Source: Lobosporangium transversale (Eukaryota; Mortierellomycota; Mortierellomycetes; Mortierellales; Mortierellaceae). Taken from it: 64,000 nucleotides of DNA. The position numbers and the translations under genes are program-made. The notes under the pieces were generated by a model. The model saw only the letters and a list, made by a program, of their open reading frames with translations. It was not told where the DNA came from and did not search any database. Location: assembly GCF_002105155.1 (NCBI RefSeq), contig NW_019028979.1, forward strand, positions 124,001 to 188,000, in the 5' to 3' direction. Positions 13,149 through 25,879 of the stretch are shown one piece after another; position 1 is the first letter of the stretch; every line of letters begins with the position of its first letter.

Positions 13149-13409
13149 TCAATCATTTTGAGCGCTTTGCTTGTTGCGAGGTTCTTCTCTTTCATTTTCC
13201 TCAGTACTGCCTCCTACTGCCCAGTGTCGATGAAGTTGATTGAGTAATCTGATCACACTAAATATCGCTTCCAATTCGGTTTCATGTTCTTTCAACAATT
13301 CATTCATTAAGTTGGTCCTCTTTCTATAGATCGCTTCATCTGATGCATTTTTATTTGGTGTATTAAAGCAGGCGGATATAGCACTGGCCAACTCAATTGA
13401 GGCTTCCAT
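13149..13409 (-). CDS. Small helical protein, unrecognised
   Basis: An 86-codon ATG-initiated frame. The same frame stays open a little upstream without an ATG until a stop near 13449-13451. The product is predicted to be almost entirely helical: an acidic, amphipathic stretch (about residues 25-60, with MNELLKEHETELEAIF at its core) followed by a charged Glu/Arg/Gln tail. Size and helical character recall small subunits of complexes such as DASH or Mediator, but I found no motif that decides it. It could also be chance, since it sits in gene-poor DNA. Confidence 0.35.
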   Translation of the reverse strand: MEASIELASAISACFNTPNKNASDEAIYRKRTNLMNELLKEHETELEAIFSVIRLLNQLHRHWAVGGSTEENEREEPRNKQSAQND

Positions 13410-13853
13410 ATCTGATTTAATTGTGTAGTTCAATGCCAAATCATGCCGTTACCACTTCATAGAAAAGAGCTCTGGCGATTACTACGTTCGTTTGCGCCCT
13501 TTAGGAGCTCGTGGGTCAGAGGTCTATCCGGAATGCCTTGTGTAGTCTCTCCTAGCATCCTTCGATATGCTTTGGTCTTATTAGATTGTAAGAGTGTATT
13601 TACTCAATTCCAGTACAGTCGTAAAAACCACTTTCAGCTGTATTGTTCAAAATTGCCGATCTGTCTAAATTGATTTTAAGGGGTATTTTTACCCCCACAC
13701 TCATAGGATTGTTTCTCCCACAATTACCCTGAATCTTCCCACGGGTATTCGTTCGAATGTCCATCTACATTCTTCTCTACTCCACCCAACCCCATTCTCT
13801 TAATCTCCATTCATTCCATTCTCTCTCTTTCTGAATTTACATCTGTACAGACC

Positions 13854-14053
13854 ATGCCTTCATTCCTTCGAACCGTTGCTCGTTGTGCGTCCGTTAAGCC
13901 TCGCCGCACTATTTCTGTTGCCACAAGCCAGATCCGCCATCTTTCCTCAACCTCACCTCTAGACCGTAAGTGTAAACGCAATTGGCGTGTCTGTGCACCT
14001 TCACTTTTACATTTGCTTATAATAGTGCTATAGCTAATTCTTTTTCTCTCTCT

Positions 14054-14088
<35 letters not shown>

Positions 14089-15736
14089 CCTTACATGAAT
14101 GTGCGTATCTCAACAGCATCTGTTGGACTTACTGGTTAGTGTACATCCAATCTGCATAATATGTCATCGTTTGTATTTGATTACCTTATTGATTTTGGCT
14201 TCGTCCTACCATATACTGTACAATTAGATGACCAGAAGGAGCTCCAGAGCCTTGCACGCACCTTTGCGGATAATGAATTCGCCCCAAAGATGCAGGAGGT
14301 ATGGTGCAAATGCATATTTATACTTTGTTTTTGAAATAGTTTGGACAACCCTGTTGTTGATTTTTTATTTTTCTTTGTCTTTGTTGTTCTGGTTATTTAT
14401 TTTAGTGGGACGAGAACCAACACTTCCCTGTTGATGTCCTTCGCAAGGGCGCTGAACTTGGTTTTGGAGGCCTGTATACCCGTGAGGATGTTGGAGGAGC
14501 TGGTCTTGGACGCTTGGATACCTCCATTGTTTTCGAGGCACTTTCCACGGGTGATGTATCGACTACAGCGTACATCAGTATCCATAAGTATGTAGTAATT
14601 TTTTTCATTGCGAAGTCTCAGATTGATTTGACATAAATGTTTTCCCTGTTACTGATCATCATGATCGTTCTCTTTCCTCATAGTATGTGTGCATGGATGA
14701 TCGGTAAGTTTCCAATTGCTCATGTCGTATAGCTTTTTGGATCGATATTTATTTATTTATTTATTTCTATATTTGATGGATGTAATATTTGAACGGTATA
14801 GACACTTTTGGTAATGAGAATCAACGTCAAAAATACTTGCCCAAGCTCACCAGTATGGAGCACTTTGCGTCCTACTGTCTGACGGAGCCAGGTGCAGGAT
14901 CAGATGCTGCAAGTCTTGCCACCACGGCTGTCAAGAAGGGATCTCATTATGTTCTGAATGGGAGTAAGGCATTTATTTCAGGCGGAGGATCGTCTGATGT
15001 ATACGTGATCATGGCTCGGACTGGAGGACCTGGCCCCAAGGGTATTTCATGCTTCATTGTAGAGAAGGATTTCAAAGGGCTGAGCTTTGGAAAGAAGGAG
15101 AATAAATTAGGCTGGAATTCACAGCCTACCAGAGCAGTCATCATGGAGGACTGTGAGGTCCCAGTTGAGAATTTGGTTGGAGTTGAGGGCCAAGGGTTCT
15201 CCATTGCCATGAAGGGTCTCAATGGAGGTCGTATCAACATTGGTAAGGAATATTTATATGGTTGTAATGAATCAACAAGAAAGAGCAGCTTATTCATTCA
15301 TTTTACTTTATTGTGCTACATTACGTTAGGATCATGCAGTTTAGGCGCTGCACAGGCGTCGATTGAAGCAGCATTGGAGCATGTCAAGGTTCGCAAGCAA
15401 TTCAACGAGCCATTGTCTAACTTCCAAAACACTCAATTCAAGCTTGCAGATATGGCTACCAGCTTGCTTTCTTCACGGTTGATGATCCGTCAAGCGGCGA
15501 TGATGTTGGATCAGAACCATCCCAATGTGGCGAGTTATTGTGCGATGGCGAAGCTTCATGCTACCGATGCATGTTTCCAGATCTGCGATGACAGCCTGCA
15601 GCTGCATGGTGGATATGGATACTTGAAGGACTATAAGGTTAATGTTTATCTGCGAGACGCGCGTGTGCACCGCATTCTTGAGGGTACAAACGAGATCATG
15701 CGCATCGTTGCTTCTCGTGCTCTTTTGGCTGATTAA
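13854..15736 (+). CDS. ACAD8: Isobutyryl-CoA dehydrogenase, mitochondrial
   Basis: FAD-dependent acyl-CoA dehydrogenase of valine catabolism, predicted to oxidise isobutyryl-CoA to methacrylyl-CoA in the mitochondrial matrix and pass electrons to ETF. Seven exons: 13854-13965, 14117-14134, 14228-14298, 14406-14587, 14684-14703, 14802-15242, 15330-15736; 416 aa, close to the roughly 415 aa of animal ACAD8. The N-terminus is Arg/Ser-rich and lacks acidic residues, as expected of a mitochondrial presequence. Family signatures are [14 protein letters not shown] (acyl-CoA/FAD contact), [36 protein letters not shown] and [10 protein letters not shown], the last carrying the catalytic Glu. The GRINI-xSCSLGAA and GYGYLKDY segments favour ACAD8 over other short-chain dehydrogenases. 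Exons 2 and 5 are only 18 and 20 bases. Introns contain runs such as 28 T near 14060. Confidence 0.92.
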
Positions 15737-16203
15737 GGAAGTGAGCCATAAGCAATCCATTAATCTTAAATAAAATAAAAATAAAATAACATTATGTTAT
15801 ATGTTATATATATCATCGTAGATGATCATGATATCCCATGTTATCTGGTCAGTCAATGCTCCAAGGACCCAAGAATATTTTGGTCTGTAACCGTATTTCC
15901 TCCCTGACACGTTTCCAATCAAAGAAAAAATCTAAGTGTGTAAGCTTGCTTTGCCAATATCCAATAAAAAGTTTTTTATGAGTTCAGACAATCTCGAGAC
16001 AATTCTTCCCCTTTGTTTGCCATTGACAGGTTCACACACATCTTGCTATTTGCTTTCCAAGCAAGGATATAAAGACCTCAGGAGGCGCACCATATTAAAT
16101 TGAGTTAATATCATTATCGTCTGTTTCTGCTCTTCTTCCTTCCCCACAAAATCTGCTAATCCACCTCTCACTCTCTACACTTTCTTTCTCCTCCGACCTC
16201 TCA

Positions 16204-17138
16204 ATGCAGGCTTCGACTGAATCGCCTTCTTCGCATCATAGCCATAACCATAACGATAGCCATTGCCATAACGACTACGACCACGACTACCGTCGTCAGC
16301 GCAGCACAACTAGTTCTTCTTCTTCATCTCTGACTATCATTGCATCTCCAGCTCCTTCCTACACATCCTCATACTTGCCTTCAAAACTCAAATCATTCTT
16401 CAGCTTCGGAAGCGGCCCAGATACTGTTGTTCAGACCGGTGATAGTCTGCGGAAACAGACCTTGGTCCGTGACAGAGACCTCAACGGATATCCAGCACCC
16501 AAAACTTCCTCCGCACCGACTTCGCCACAGTCTCCTACTACAACTAACGACGATCAAGCGGTGAGTAAATGTCTTTGTTTGTTCAAGAAACAAACCCATA
16601 GTTCTTCTTGATGTCTCTTTTTTTTCTCTTATCATTGTTCCTATTTCCGTCTCCCCGACATCATTAAATCATTATCCTTCCCTTCTATCGCCCTCATTAT
16701 CCCGCCTTGGCTGTAGTCTTTCCTTTTTCCTGACAAAATACATTCAGCATTCACAGTTATGCTTGACAGAATATGGGAAGGGCCTACTATTCTATTTCTG
16801 CATTCCTCCTTTCTCCAGTTTCCAGTCATCATATCAATATGTTTTGCACCAGTGACTGCGCGCTGTGCATTTTTCTTTTTTGAAGCAAAAGTCATCATCA
16901 GTCTCATTTGAATTGTTTGAATTGTGATTTGTTCTTTCGTCATCAATTATTATTATTATTATTATTATTATTTTTTTTTTTTTTTTTGCTCCACTTTTTG
17001 TGTTCGCCCTTCATTACCCCTGTCCTGTCTACGCCTACTTTGCCAAACCCATACCCACGCTCAATTCTCATTACTCACGTCAACACTCAGACTTGTCTTC
17101 TTTAACCGTTTCTTTTTTTTTTTTTTTTTTTTTTTTTT

Positions 17139-17169
<31 letters not shown>

Positions 17170-18851
17170 GACGGGGCATTCCTTCTTGTCCGGAGCAAAA
17201 AAGACATCCCCCGTCCGTTTTTTGATTGTCTTGTCCCTCCTTTTTTCTCTCGTTCACTCCTCATAATTTTGTGAACACCAAATCTCTCTTGATTTGGACC
17301 GACGTTTCTCGCCCCCATTTTCACATTCCCGTGTACACAACACAGCCTTTGTCTATTACTCTTACGACTTTATTATTACTAAGAGCTTTTCTCTTTGCCT
17401 CAACAATCGAATGTCATTTGTAATGCTACTTTCCGTGTGTTTTGTGTATTCAAATATTCAAATATAATGTTATGAGACAGGCCTCATGCTGATCACAGCA
17501 ACATCGTTTTTGTCTTCAACAGTTTCTCAGGCGAGTTGCCTCAACGCCTAATACCAAGGCCGCAATTGAAGACGCTATCAACAAAACCAAGAAGACTGAC
17601 AACAAGGGCAACAGGAATACAGGGCTATCGGCCAGTACCAAATCTAGTGGTTCAATTCGTTCTGTAATGACTACATCCTCAATGACAACTACCGCAACAG
17701 ATACAACCATCAATGGCAGTGGCAGCGGCACCAGTAGTAGTAACAGCAGCAGCCATGGTTCACCGACGTTTATCGGAGGGAGCCATCTTTCCATCCCAAA
17801 AAGTTTTAATGGATCAGCACTTGACTTGAGGAGAGGTGCTTTTCGTCGAACATACTCTTCAAACTCCATTAAGAAAAAGTCTGTTGAGGTATCGCCAAGC
17901 AGTTTTGTCAAGATCCGTTTATTAGGTAAAGGAGACGTCGGGAAGGTCTATCTAGTACGCCAAAAGGACACTGATCGTCTCTATGCTATGAAAGGTAAGT
18001 AATAATAATAAAAAAGTCTAAACGCTTTGAATCAGACCCCTTTCACTTTTGATCTATGTCCATTTTTTTTTTAATTTTTTTTATTAACATGTTCTTCTTA
18101 ACTTTACTGACTTAAACTTCGACCAGTGCTCTCAAAGAAGGAAATGATTAAGCGTAACAAGATTAAGCGGGCATTCGCAGAGCAAGAAATCCTGGCAACA
18201 TCCAACCATCCATTCATTGTCACATTATACCATTCCTTTCAATCGGAAGACTATCTATATCTTTGTATGGAATACTGCATGGGAGGAGAATTTTTTCGTG
18301 GTAAGTTTTCCTTTATAAGTAATATTTTTATGGCTATGATGTTTTTAAAGGGTTTTTCTCATGCCAAGTCATGTTAGAAGATTCACTAATAAAAACGAAT
18401 TGTTGTAGCATTGCAAACAAGGCCTGGAAAATATCTTTTGGAGGAAGATGCAAAGTTTTATGCCGCAGAAGTCATTGCTGCATTGGAGTATCTCCATCTA
18501 ATGGGCTTTATTTACCGTGATTTAAAGCCGGAGAGTATGTAACAATTAATTTGTACATTGCAGTTTTTTTTTTTTTTTTTTTTTTTTTATTTTTTTATTA
18601 ACAACCAAGTTATCAATAATGCAGGAGCAATCATTGACCCTATTTCCTTTAACGTGTCCTTTAAATAGATATTTTATTGCATCAGACAGGACATATCATG
18701 TTGACAGACTTTGATTTGTCAAAGCAGTCGTCACCAGCAGGAGAACCAACTGTGGTGAAAACTGGATCACCTTCTACACCACCAGCAATTGATACAAAAT
18801 CCTGTATTGCTAACCTTAGAACAAACAGTTTTGTCGGGACCGAAGGTATGC

Positions 18852-18905
<54 letters not shown>

Positions 18906-19652
18906 TTCAGTCTTATCATTTTAATATATACGCTGTAGGGAAAACTATAAAGCTAAATTCTGGTTTTATATTTTTGATTATGATATTGCTTGAACACTGA
19001 TAGAATATATTGCACCAGAGGTTATTAAAGGATGTGGGCACACTTCCGCTGTGGACTGGTGGACTTTGGGGATTTTGATGTATGAAATGCTTTTTGGAGT
19101 GACTCCGTTCAAGGGCAAGGATAGGAACGCAACCTTTCAATCGATCTTGCATACAGACGTTCAATTCCCGGATCATCCAGGAGCGCAGCCTATCTCCTCA
19201 TTATGCAAATCCGTGATTCGAAAGTTGCTAATCAAAGATGATCAGCTCCGGTTAGGATCTAAGGCGGGAGCAAGCGATGTGAAGTCACATCCGTTTTTCA
19301 AGACAACCAACTGGGCCTTGCTTAGACACTTGCCACCACCCATCATACCACAACCTTCATTCGGTGAGGATGCAGTCAATTTTAGGGAGATGCAAGAGTC
19401 TGTTAGTCTAGATATTGAAGGCGAGGAGCTGGTGCTTCAACAATCTGGAGCCAAGAATTTGTTTGCCAACTTTAGTTCAGGTATGAGATGGAGATGGTGG
19501 CACTAGTGATGAAAGTGTTTTGTGATTCCATTGAATAATGAAAGGACAAATGGGAACTGAACGCTAACGTATTGACCATCCTTTCTTTCTTTTCTTTTCT
19601 TTTTTTTTTTTTTTTAGTTACTCTGCACCACGATGGCGACGATGATTTGTAA
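16204..19652 (+). CDS. FPK1: AGC-family serine/threonine kinase, Fpk1/NRC-2 (flippase kinase) type
   Basis: Predicted cytosolic kinase that, in yeast, phosphorylates Dnf-type phospholipid flippases to control membrane asymmetry; Neurospora NRC-2 belongs to the same family. Seven exons: 16204-16560, 17523-17994, 18127-18300, 18409-18534, 18669-18845, 19004-19480, 19618-19652; 605 aa. The Ser-rich N-terminus contains the family motif [13 protein letters not shown] at the start of exon 2. The kinase core shows [14 protein letters not shown]-binding K276 (YAMK), YRDLKPEN (D372), DFD instead of DFG (D390, typical of this AGC subgroup), a Ser/Thr-rich insert before the activation segment, GTEEYIAPE, and the C-terminal HPFFKTTNW segment. 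The first intron is long (962 bases) and full of simple repeats. The gene follows ACAD8 by 467 bases and converges on the dysbindin-like gene 147 bases away. Confidence 0.92.
16946..17167 (+). repeat. Simple-sequence cluster in kinase intron 1
   Basis: An (ATT)n run at about 16946-16971 is followed by T runs, and a 27-T run (17113-17139) leads directly into a CT dinucleotide repeat to about 17167. All lie inside the 962-base first intron of the kinase gene. Confidence 0.85.
18852..18903. repeat. Perfect T20-A32 palindrome in kinase intron 5
   Basis: Twenty T are followed immediately by thirty-two A with no spacer, forming a potential self-complementary arm within the intron 18846-19003. Confidence 0.95.
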
Positions 19653-19799
19653 TCACAAGCCTGTACTATTTTGGAGGACAATTTCCAAAAAAAAAAAATA
19701 ATAAAAAAAGCGAAAAATAAAAATAAAAAAATATCTTAAAATTGAAAACTCCATGCATTTGTTCGCTTTAGACATGTATTCATTGGCATGGATATTGCT

Positions 19800-22512
19800 T
19801 CATGTTTTGGGCAAGTGAGTTGTTGAAGGATGGTTGCCAAGAGCAGAAAAGGTCGATATCGTTGAACCTGCAGTTGAGTCTTTAACTTTTCTGAAACCAG
19901 TCCCTGTAATGTTCCCCTGAGTAGTGGCTCGTGCTCTCCTTGCTTTAGCAATAGGGTCCAGATCCTCCTCGCTATCTTCGCTATCCTCACTATCCTCACT
20001 ATCCTCACTATTCTCTTCGTATTCACTTTCACCGTCATCATTAACACTATCATTATTATCCCCGTCCTCTTCGCTGTCATCATCTTCGCTCTCATTCTCG
20101 TTGTTGTCGTCTTTCGAGTCGCTCTCCGTAGATGGGCCAAGAAATCTATCCAGATCTTCCTTTTCACGCCACTCCTCCTCGTGCTGCGTCAAGAATAGGT
20201 CAATGCTAGTACCCATACTTGAGTTATGAGTGTTATTGTTGCTGACATGAATTTGTTTATTGTCAGTGCTTGGTTTGCTGGGTATCCTTGCTCGACCTTC
20301 TGCTTCTGCTTCTGCAATCATCCACAGCTCCTGCTCACGTTCCTCCTGTGTTTTTCGGAACTGGGCCATATCTGTCTCGAATTGGTTCTGATACAGTCGC
20401 AATTTCCGCGCAGCTTCCTCTTTTTGGAACTGCTGACTCCTGATAGACAATAACTCGGCTTTGTCCCATAGTTGCTTTCTGATAATGCAACGTGCGATTT
20501 ATGGAGACAAATGAAAAATGTAATAGGGAAAGGAGAGTCAAACCAAGTTCCACTTGGAAAACAACAAAACAACAACAACAACAAAAAAAAAAAAAAAAAA
20601 AAACAGGATCAATATCAGAATCATTAACATCTCATATACCTTTTGGACTCCATATACGTGTCTAGCTCCAACGCTTTAGACTTCTTCCAGTCTGCCAAAG
20701 ACAAGATCTCATTTTCATCCTCTAATTCTTCAATCATCTTCTCTAATCCCACAAGTTTTCTCTGTATATTATCTAATTTTTTTTTTTTTTTTTTTTTATA
20801 TTATTAAAAAAAAAATCCAAACAAAAATTAAAGACGAAATTCAACATTGATGTTTTATTGAGTAAGTTTTTAAGGTTACATTCCTATCCACCATCTTCCT
20901 TCCTTACCTGACACAGTTAACATTTCTTCCAAATTCTTGTCCAAGACTTTCAGATCTCTGACTTCCTTTGCTAGTTGATCTGATGCCCTGACGTGTTGCA
21001 TACAAAATTCTATAACCTTTTTTAAAATTTCTTCCGCAGCCTGTAAAAGGCAGTAATACGTTTTAGACATACAAGATCAACAAACTTCGCTCAAGAAAAA
21101 AAAAGAAAAAGAAAAAAAAAAAAGAAAAGAAAATAAATCCTTACATCAGCCTTTTCTGAATTGCGGGCAGAATGACTGTGAATTTCTATCCATGAATCCT
21201 GGTATCTATCATATTCCGCCCCCAATGAGTGTATAAGTAAATTATAGAAATAATAATAGCAACAACAATAATATATATAATCAGATTTCTCTGCATTGCG
21301 AGCGAGACAACAGTCTTTTATGCCCTAATTCCGTTTTTCGTTACCTTCGCGCCATTTTTGCAACCTCAGGCATGCGCTTCGCCCGCTCCACAGCTAGATC
21401 CTCATCTTGTTGCTGTCTAATTTTCCCCACTAGCGCTGCAGTCTCCTTAGCTGCTACTTCAGTTTTTGTTCCAGTTTTCAACACATTTCTTGGATGGTAA
21501 TGGCTGCTGCCTTCACTACTCCTGTGACTATCTATCCCTCTTATTTTCATATATTCAGCAGAACCTATATCGTCTCCAATGACCATGTCTGCTTCACGTG
21601 GATTTTCGTAACCATCCTGCCCATGCTCGTTTCCATTCCATGTCCAGCCTCGACTTTTCCTCAACTGCTTACCGTCGCCCCCAGCATGACTTATATATGG
21701 CCCTTGATTTTTATGATATGAGGCGTGATCTATTGAATCTCTTCCCCCTCCCTCTCCTGGTATAGTTCCTCTCCTTGTGAATACTCCTGATCCAGGTAAT
21801 GGTCCTTGTCCAGTTGAACCATGATTGAATCCAAGACCCTCAGCCAACTGGCCTAATTTCAATCCACTGCTAATGCTTTTGATCGACTCTGTGACAGAAT
21901 CGGTGATAGATTCGGTCACATCTTTGATAGACCCTGATCCTGATCCAGATGAGCTGATGCTGCTACGTTGAAGATGCCTTCCCATATTTCCAGAGAGTGA
22001 TGGTGGTAAAAATGACCAAGACCCTGAACTATCTCGCTCTAATGATGATCTTTGTTGTTGATTTGCACTTCCTGCAGACGATGGTCTTAGTGTTTCATGC
22101 TGTTGTTGTCGTTGTTGTCCATGCCTGCTATTAGAATCCAATGGGTTATTGGCGAGCACTGTCCGTAAACTCTCAACGCCAGACTTGACTGCCTGTAATC
22201 TATTTTCCAACAAATAGATTCATATTCAGCTGAGTAAAATTCAAAGGCTGATTTTTTTTCGTCTCCATTTCTTTCACATACCCTTGTTGACTCTTTGCAC
22301 GTAGCTCATCCTGTCCTAAGCTAATAAAGGCATATGATCATATAGTGGCAAGTCATTGATATACATTGTAGATAGTAAGGAGTAAGTCAGCTATATCCTT
22401 TTGTGCTCTTTTATAGATCAGATAAACGTATAAGTGCTGAGTTTCTGTATATAAGATGTACATACATGGCATTACGAAGCGAATCCGGAGAATTGAAAAT
22501 GTTTTTGAACAT
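19800..22512 (-). CDS. DTNBP1: Dysbindin-like coiled-coil protein (candidate BLOC-1 subunit)
   Basis: Candidate homologue of dysbindin, a BLOC-1 subunit acting in endosome-to-lysosome trafficking. Minus-strand exons: 22512-22466, 22320-22282, 22199-21345, 21205-21145, 21040-20908, 20772-20640, 20478-19800; 648 aa. After a short N-terminal helix there is a 260-residue Ser/Gly-rich insert. Then comes RYQDSWIEIHSHSARN, matching the RYEDTW-x-LH start of the dysbindin coiled coil, and a continuous coiled coil through YMESKRKQLW to FETDMAQFR, the counterpart of the FQQDMEQY block. The C-terminus is acidic with a repeated SED tract. Animal dysbindin is about 350 aa; the extra length here is the Ser/Gly insert and the acidic tail. 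The resemblance is pattern-level, judged by eye, so a different coiled-coil family remains possible. The gene lies 317 bases downstream of PacC on the same strand. Confidence 0.65.
19970..20013 (-). repeat. SED-coding minisatellite
   Basis: A near-perfect 9-base tandem repeat encodes consecutive Ser-Glu-Asp units in the acidic tail of the dysbindin-like protein. Confidence 0.85.
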
Positions 22513-22829
22513 TTACAAAATAAATGTATTTTTTTAAATAAAAAAAAAAAAAAAAAAAAAAAAGGTGTAGAGATATTCAAAGCGTTTAGAACTGATAACA
22601 GTGGTGCTGACAACGAATGAGTTTGACGATAGAACATAAGAATAGTGCATTCACATGCAGACTTGAACATGTTCAGGCAAAAGGCAAAAGGTAAAATGGA
22701 AGAAACGTGACAAGGATCTCACGTGGCTTACGTAACTACAGCTCAAAGGACTTTTTTTTTATTTCATGAATGTAGTGTATACAAAAAATAAATATGAACA
22801 ATAAAAACAAATGATGCTCAGTATAAGAT

Positions 22830-25800
22830 TTATACAGGAGTATATTGTGTCCCTGTTGCCTCTGCTGCTGCTTTTGCTGCGGCAATCCTGGCATTGTCTT
22901 CTTCAATGATCCGTCTTTCTTCCTCTGACAATTCAAACGGCACTTCTTCTGTCCTGTGCAGATCCGTCGTTGGATAGAGCACTGGTGAATCTGATGCTAC
23001 AAGGGTTTCATCTGCGGTAGGAGTGACAGTAGATATTTCTGAACCGCTATCTCCTGCCAAACTAGACCGCAACTGGCTGTAATCTGGATCTGTCGGTCGA
23101 TGCTCCTGCTGTAAAGATGAGGGCTGATAAGGTGATCGACGGTTGAGATAAGATGATACGGTCCGAATTTGTCCTTGATTCTGGGCATATACACCTGAAG
23201 ATCTGGGGTAGACAGAACCTGCAGTGGTATGTCGGGGGACAGCACCTCCGGCCTGAGCATGCCTTGCCTGTGTTGAACTGTATTCAGCTAAAATTCGGTT
23301 CATTTCATGAACACTCTTAAGCAGAGTAAACAAAACGTCTGCATGTTGCTTGCGCTCTGGATTTTGTGCGCACATTTCACGAGCCTTAGCTGCCTTCTTC
23401 ATCCTCTCTTCATCACTATCCGCCACAGACTTGGCTGTTGCAAGCTTGCTAGATGATTTATCCAAATGGATCTCGGCCAGCTGACGTGTCATAGCCTCTA
23501 GTGGGTCCAATGGCTCTGTTGACACACTAGTAACTGCGGCAGCTGCAGCTGCGGCTGCCGCAGCCTGTTTCGCGCGCGCCCTTTGGACGTAGCTGCCGAA
23601 TCTAGTGGATGGAGCTTGCTGTACAGTCGAATTGACTTCGCTCTGTTCCTGGGCACTCTCCTCGTCCGCAGTTTGCTCTCGATCCTCTTCAAGCCCCTCG
23701 GCCGAGGCCTCCTCAACATCAAGCGTTGGCATTGGTGAAGTTGGAACTGCCGGTGCAGACATCATGAGAAGTTCAGGATCCATATCTTTGTATGCCGGCT
23801 TTGACTTCTTTTTCTCAGTTGCTGGACGCTGCATCATCATCATACCGCCCTCAGACGCGTATTTTTCCTGCTTCGCCTTAGTTTGAGTACTCATATCTGC
23901 GTAAGTTCTTTCAACCTTGGCGCCTATTTTAGGTTCAATGAACTCCTCTTTGATCTCTTTCTTGATCTCTGGGCTTGGGCGACTGTTCATGAGATTGTTC
24001 ATCGATACATACTGATGATTGAAAGGATTGATTTGTTGCTGAACCACATTCTTGACAGGTAGTGAAGTAACTACTCCTGGTAATCGGACGGGAGTATCTG
24101 TCACCTCCCAAGGCAACTTGTCTGTTCCAAATGTCATCGAAGGTGCAGTAAGGGTGGTGGAGACGAATGGATCTTCCGGAAGTATTTCCTTATATATAGA
24201 ATCATTCTGCGAACTAGTCGAGGTTACGAATCCAGGATTAACAGGTGCGGTACCATAGACCTGGAACCCATTAACGCCAGTATAATCTGTATTTAATGTA
24301 GCAGGGTTCTGCTTTTGATCAAGGTCTGGGAATAAGGTGTCAAATGGTTGGGATTCAAAGATCTCTCCGCTAACATCCTCATATAAAGCGGAGCAGTACT
24401 GGCTAAATTGGTTTAACTGATTCCAGTCGCGCAGGTCAGGCAAGGCTGTCAAAAGGCGATCGGTTGTCAATGGACTGACGTCTGTGATGACTGCAAGCGC
24501 GTTCAAATGGCCCACCACATCTAAGAGTACGAGATTCACATAAGAGATTTGTCAGCCATGTCATACACAAGGATGTTACAATCTATAGCTCATTAGGAGT
24601 CACGTTTGATAAGATCCAGGGGTAATGCGATAGTGAAAGTATAAGCATCCTTTATATATATATCAAGAGATCATCTTACCTTCAGTATAAGATTGATCCA
24701 TGCGCTTCTTCTTTGCTTCCATTGCAAATAAACCCAGTGTATCAGAAAAGATGTCGTCCAAACCGTCACGAGGGCGTTTGGCACTCATGGGCGAAACCAT
24801 ATCATCGTATCCAGAGGCAGCAGATGGGAAAGCCCCATAGTAAGTGCCAGACACATCAATGTTAGGTCTGCTGAAACCCTGGTTTCCGAGATCCATATCC
24901 GTTGATCTTGGTGAGCTGTAGAGATCGGAATTGGTTGAGTACGAAGGCGAGGCTATGAATAACCAGCGGCAAAGTACAATTGGTTAGAATTAACTTTCTT
25001 TCTTTGCTTTTCATGCAGGAAAAGGAAAAAAAAAAAAAAAAAAAAATACAAGGTTGCGGCGCTTTTTTTAAACAAAAAAAAAAAAAAAAAAAAAAAAAAG
25101 AAAAGGGTTCTTACAAAGACCTGGATTATTCCAGGACTCGGCTGGATCCACTAGGCTTGCAGGTGACATAGGTATACTATAGGGTGAATGAATAGAGGAG
25201 ATTGTGGATGCGGGTATCGAAGGCGAGCGATCTGTATAGGATGGAGGAGTAAGGGGATGATATTGATCATGACCATGGGCAACTGGCTGGAGACGTGAAG
25301 AGCGAGCGGGGTTTGCTTTGTTACTTGCATTGCTGGATGATGATGCTCCGTTGGCTGGGTTGTCCTGATGAATTTTTTCGTGTTTTTTGAGATCCTGAGG
25401 TCGCTTGAAACCCTTGTTGCAAATCTAAACCGAAAAAAATAAATGCCAAGACAATTTTTTTTAAAAAAAAATCAGTCCATGACCTAGACCCGATAGGGCA
25501 GAACACAGGCAGTGGCCAAGCAAAAACGAGAGCAGCGTCTAATTGCTTGGGTAAAAATGAAGACGTACTGGACGACAGCAATACAAAAAAGAATGAATAA
25601 TAATACTAAACGACTCATTACCTCACAGCGGTAGGGTTTTGAGGCCACATGGACCCGAAGATGGGATGTGATATGATCTCGCTTTGCAAAAGCTGGTACG
25701 TTGCACTTGTCCCAACGACAAGTTAGACACAAATTATGGTGAGCCTTTCTACCAACGTGGTCATCGCGAAGGTGCTCATACAGCAACTCTGCATCGTCAA

Positions 25801-25879
25801 AGTTCTTGAGACATGAGTCCCATTGACAGATGTAGTCGTCCGAGAAGATGAAGGACTCTGGGGAAGGAATGTTTTCCAT
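22830..25879 (-). CDS. RIM101: pH-response C2H2 zinc-finger transcription factor PacC/Rim101
   Basis: Ambient-pH regulator that in other fungi is activated by proteolysis under alkaline conditions and binds GCCARG. Minus-strand exons: 25879-25622, 25424-25115, 24952-24680, 24520-22830; 843 aa. Finger 1 starts at C18 ([12 protein letters not shown]) and is followed by the family-defining [20 protein letters not shown] and [13 protein letters not shown], then finger 3 ([17 protein letters not shown]), which is split by intron 1 between its first two cysteines. Downstream there is a Ser/Pro-rich segment, then a [15 protein letters not shown] block resembling the conserved FFxxxKRRxxDPxY segment of PacC proteins, and a long Glu/Ala/Gln-rich C-terminal half that is expected to hold the inhibitory and processing region. 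The fingers begin almost at the N-terminus. Introns 2 and 3 carry A runs or TA repeats. Confidence 0.92.

Noticed and set aside
13740-13770. GTTCGAA-containing stretch as a tRNA T-arm
   Set aside because: No D-arm, anticodon stem or acceptor pairing can be found around it. No other tRNA-like structure was seen in the window.
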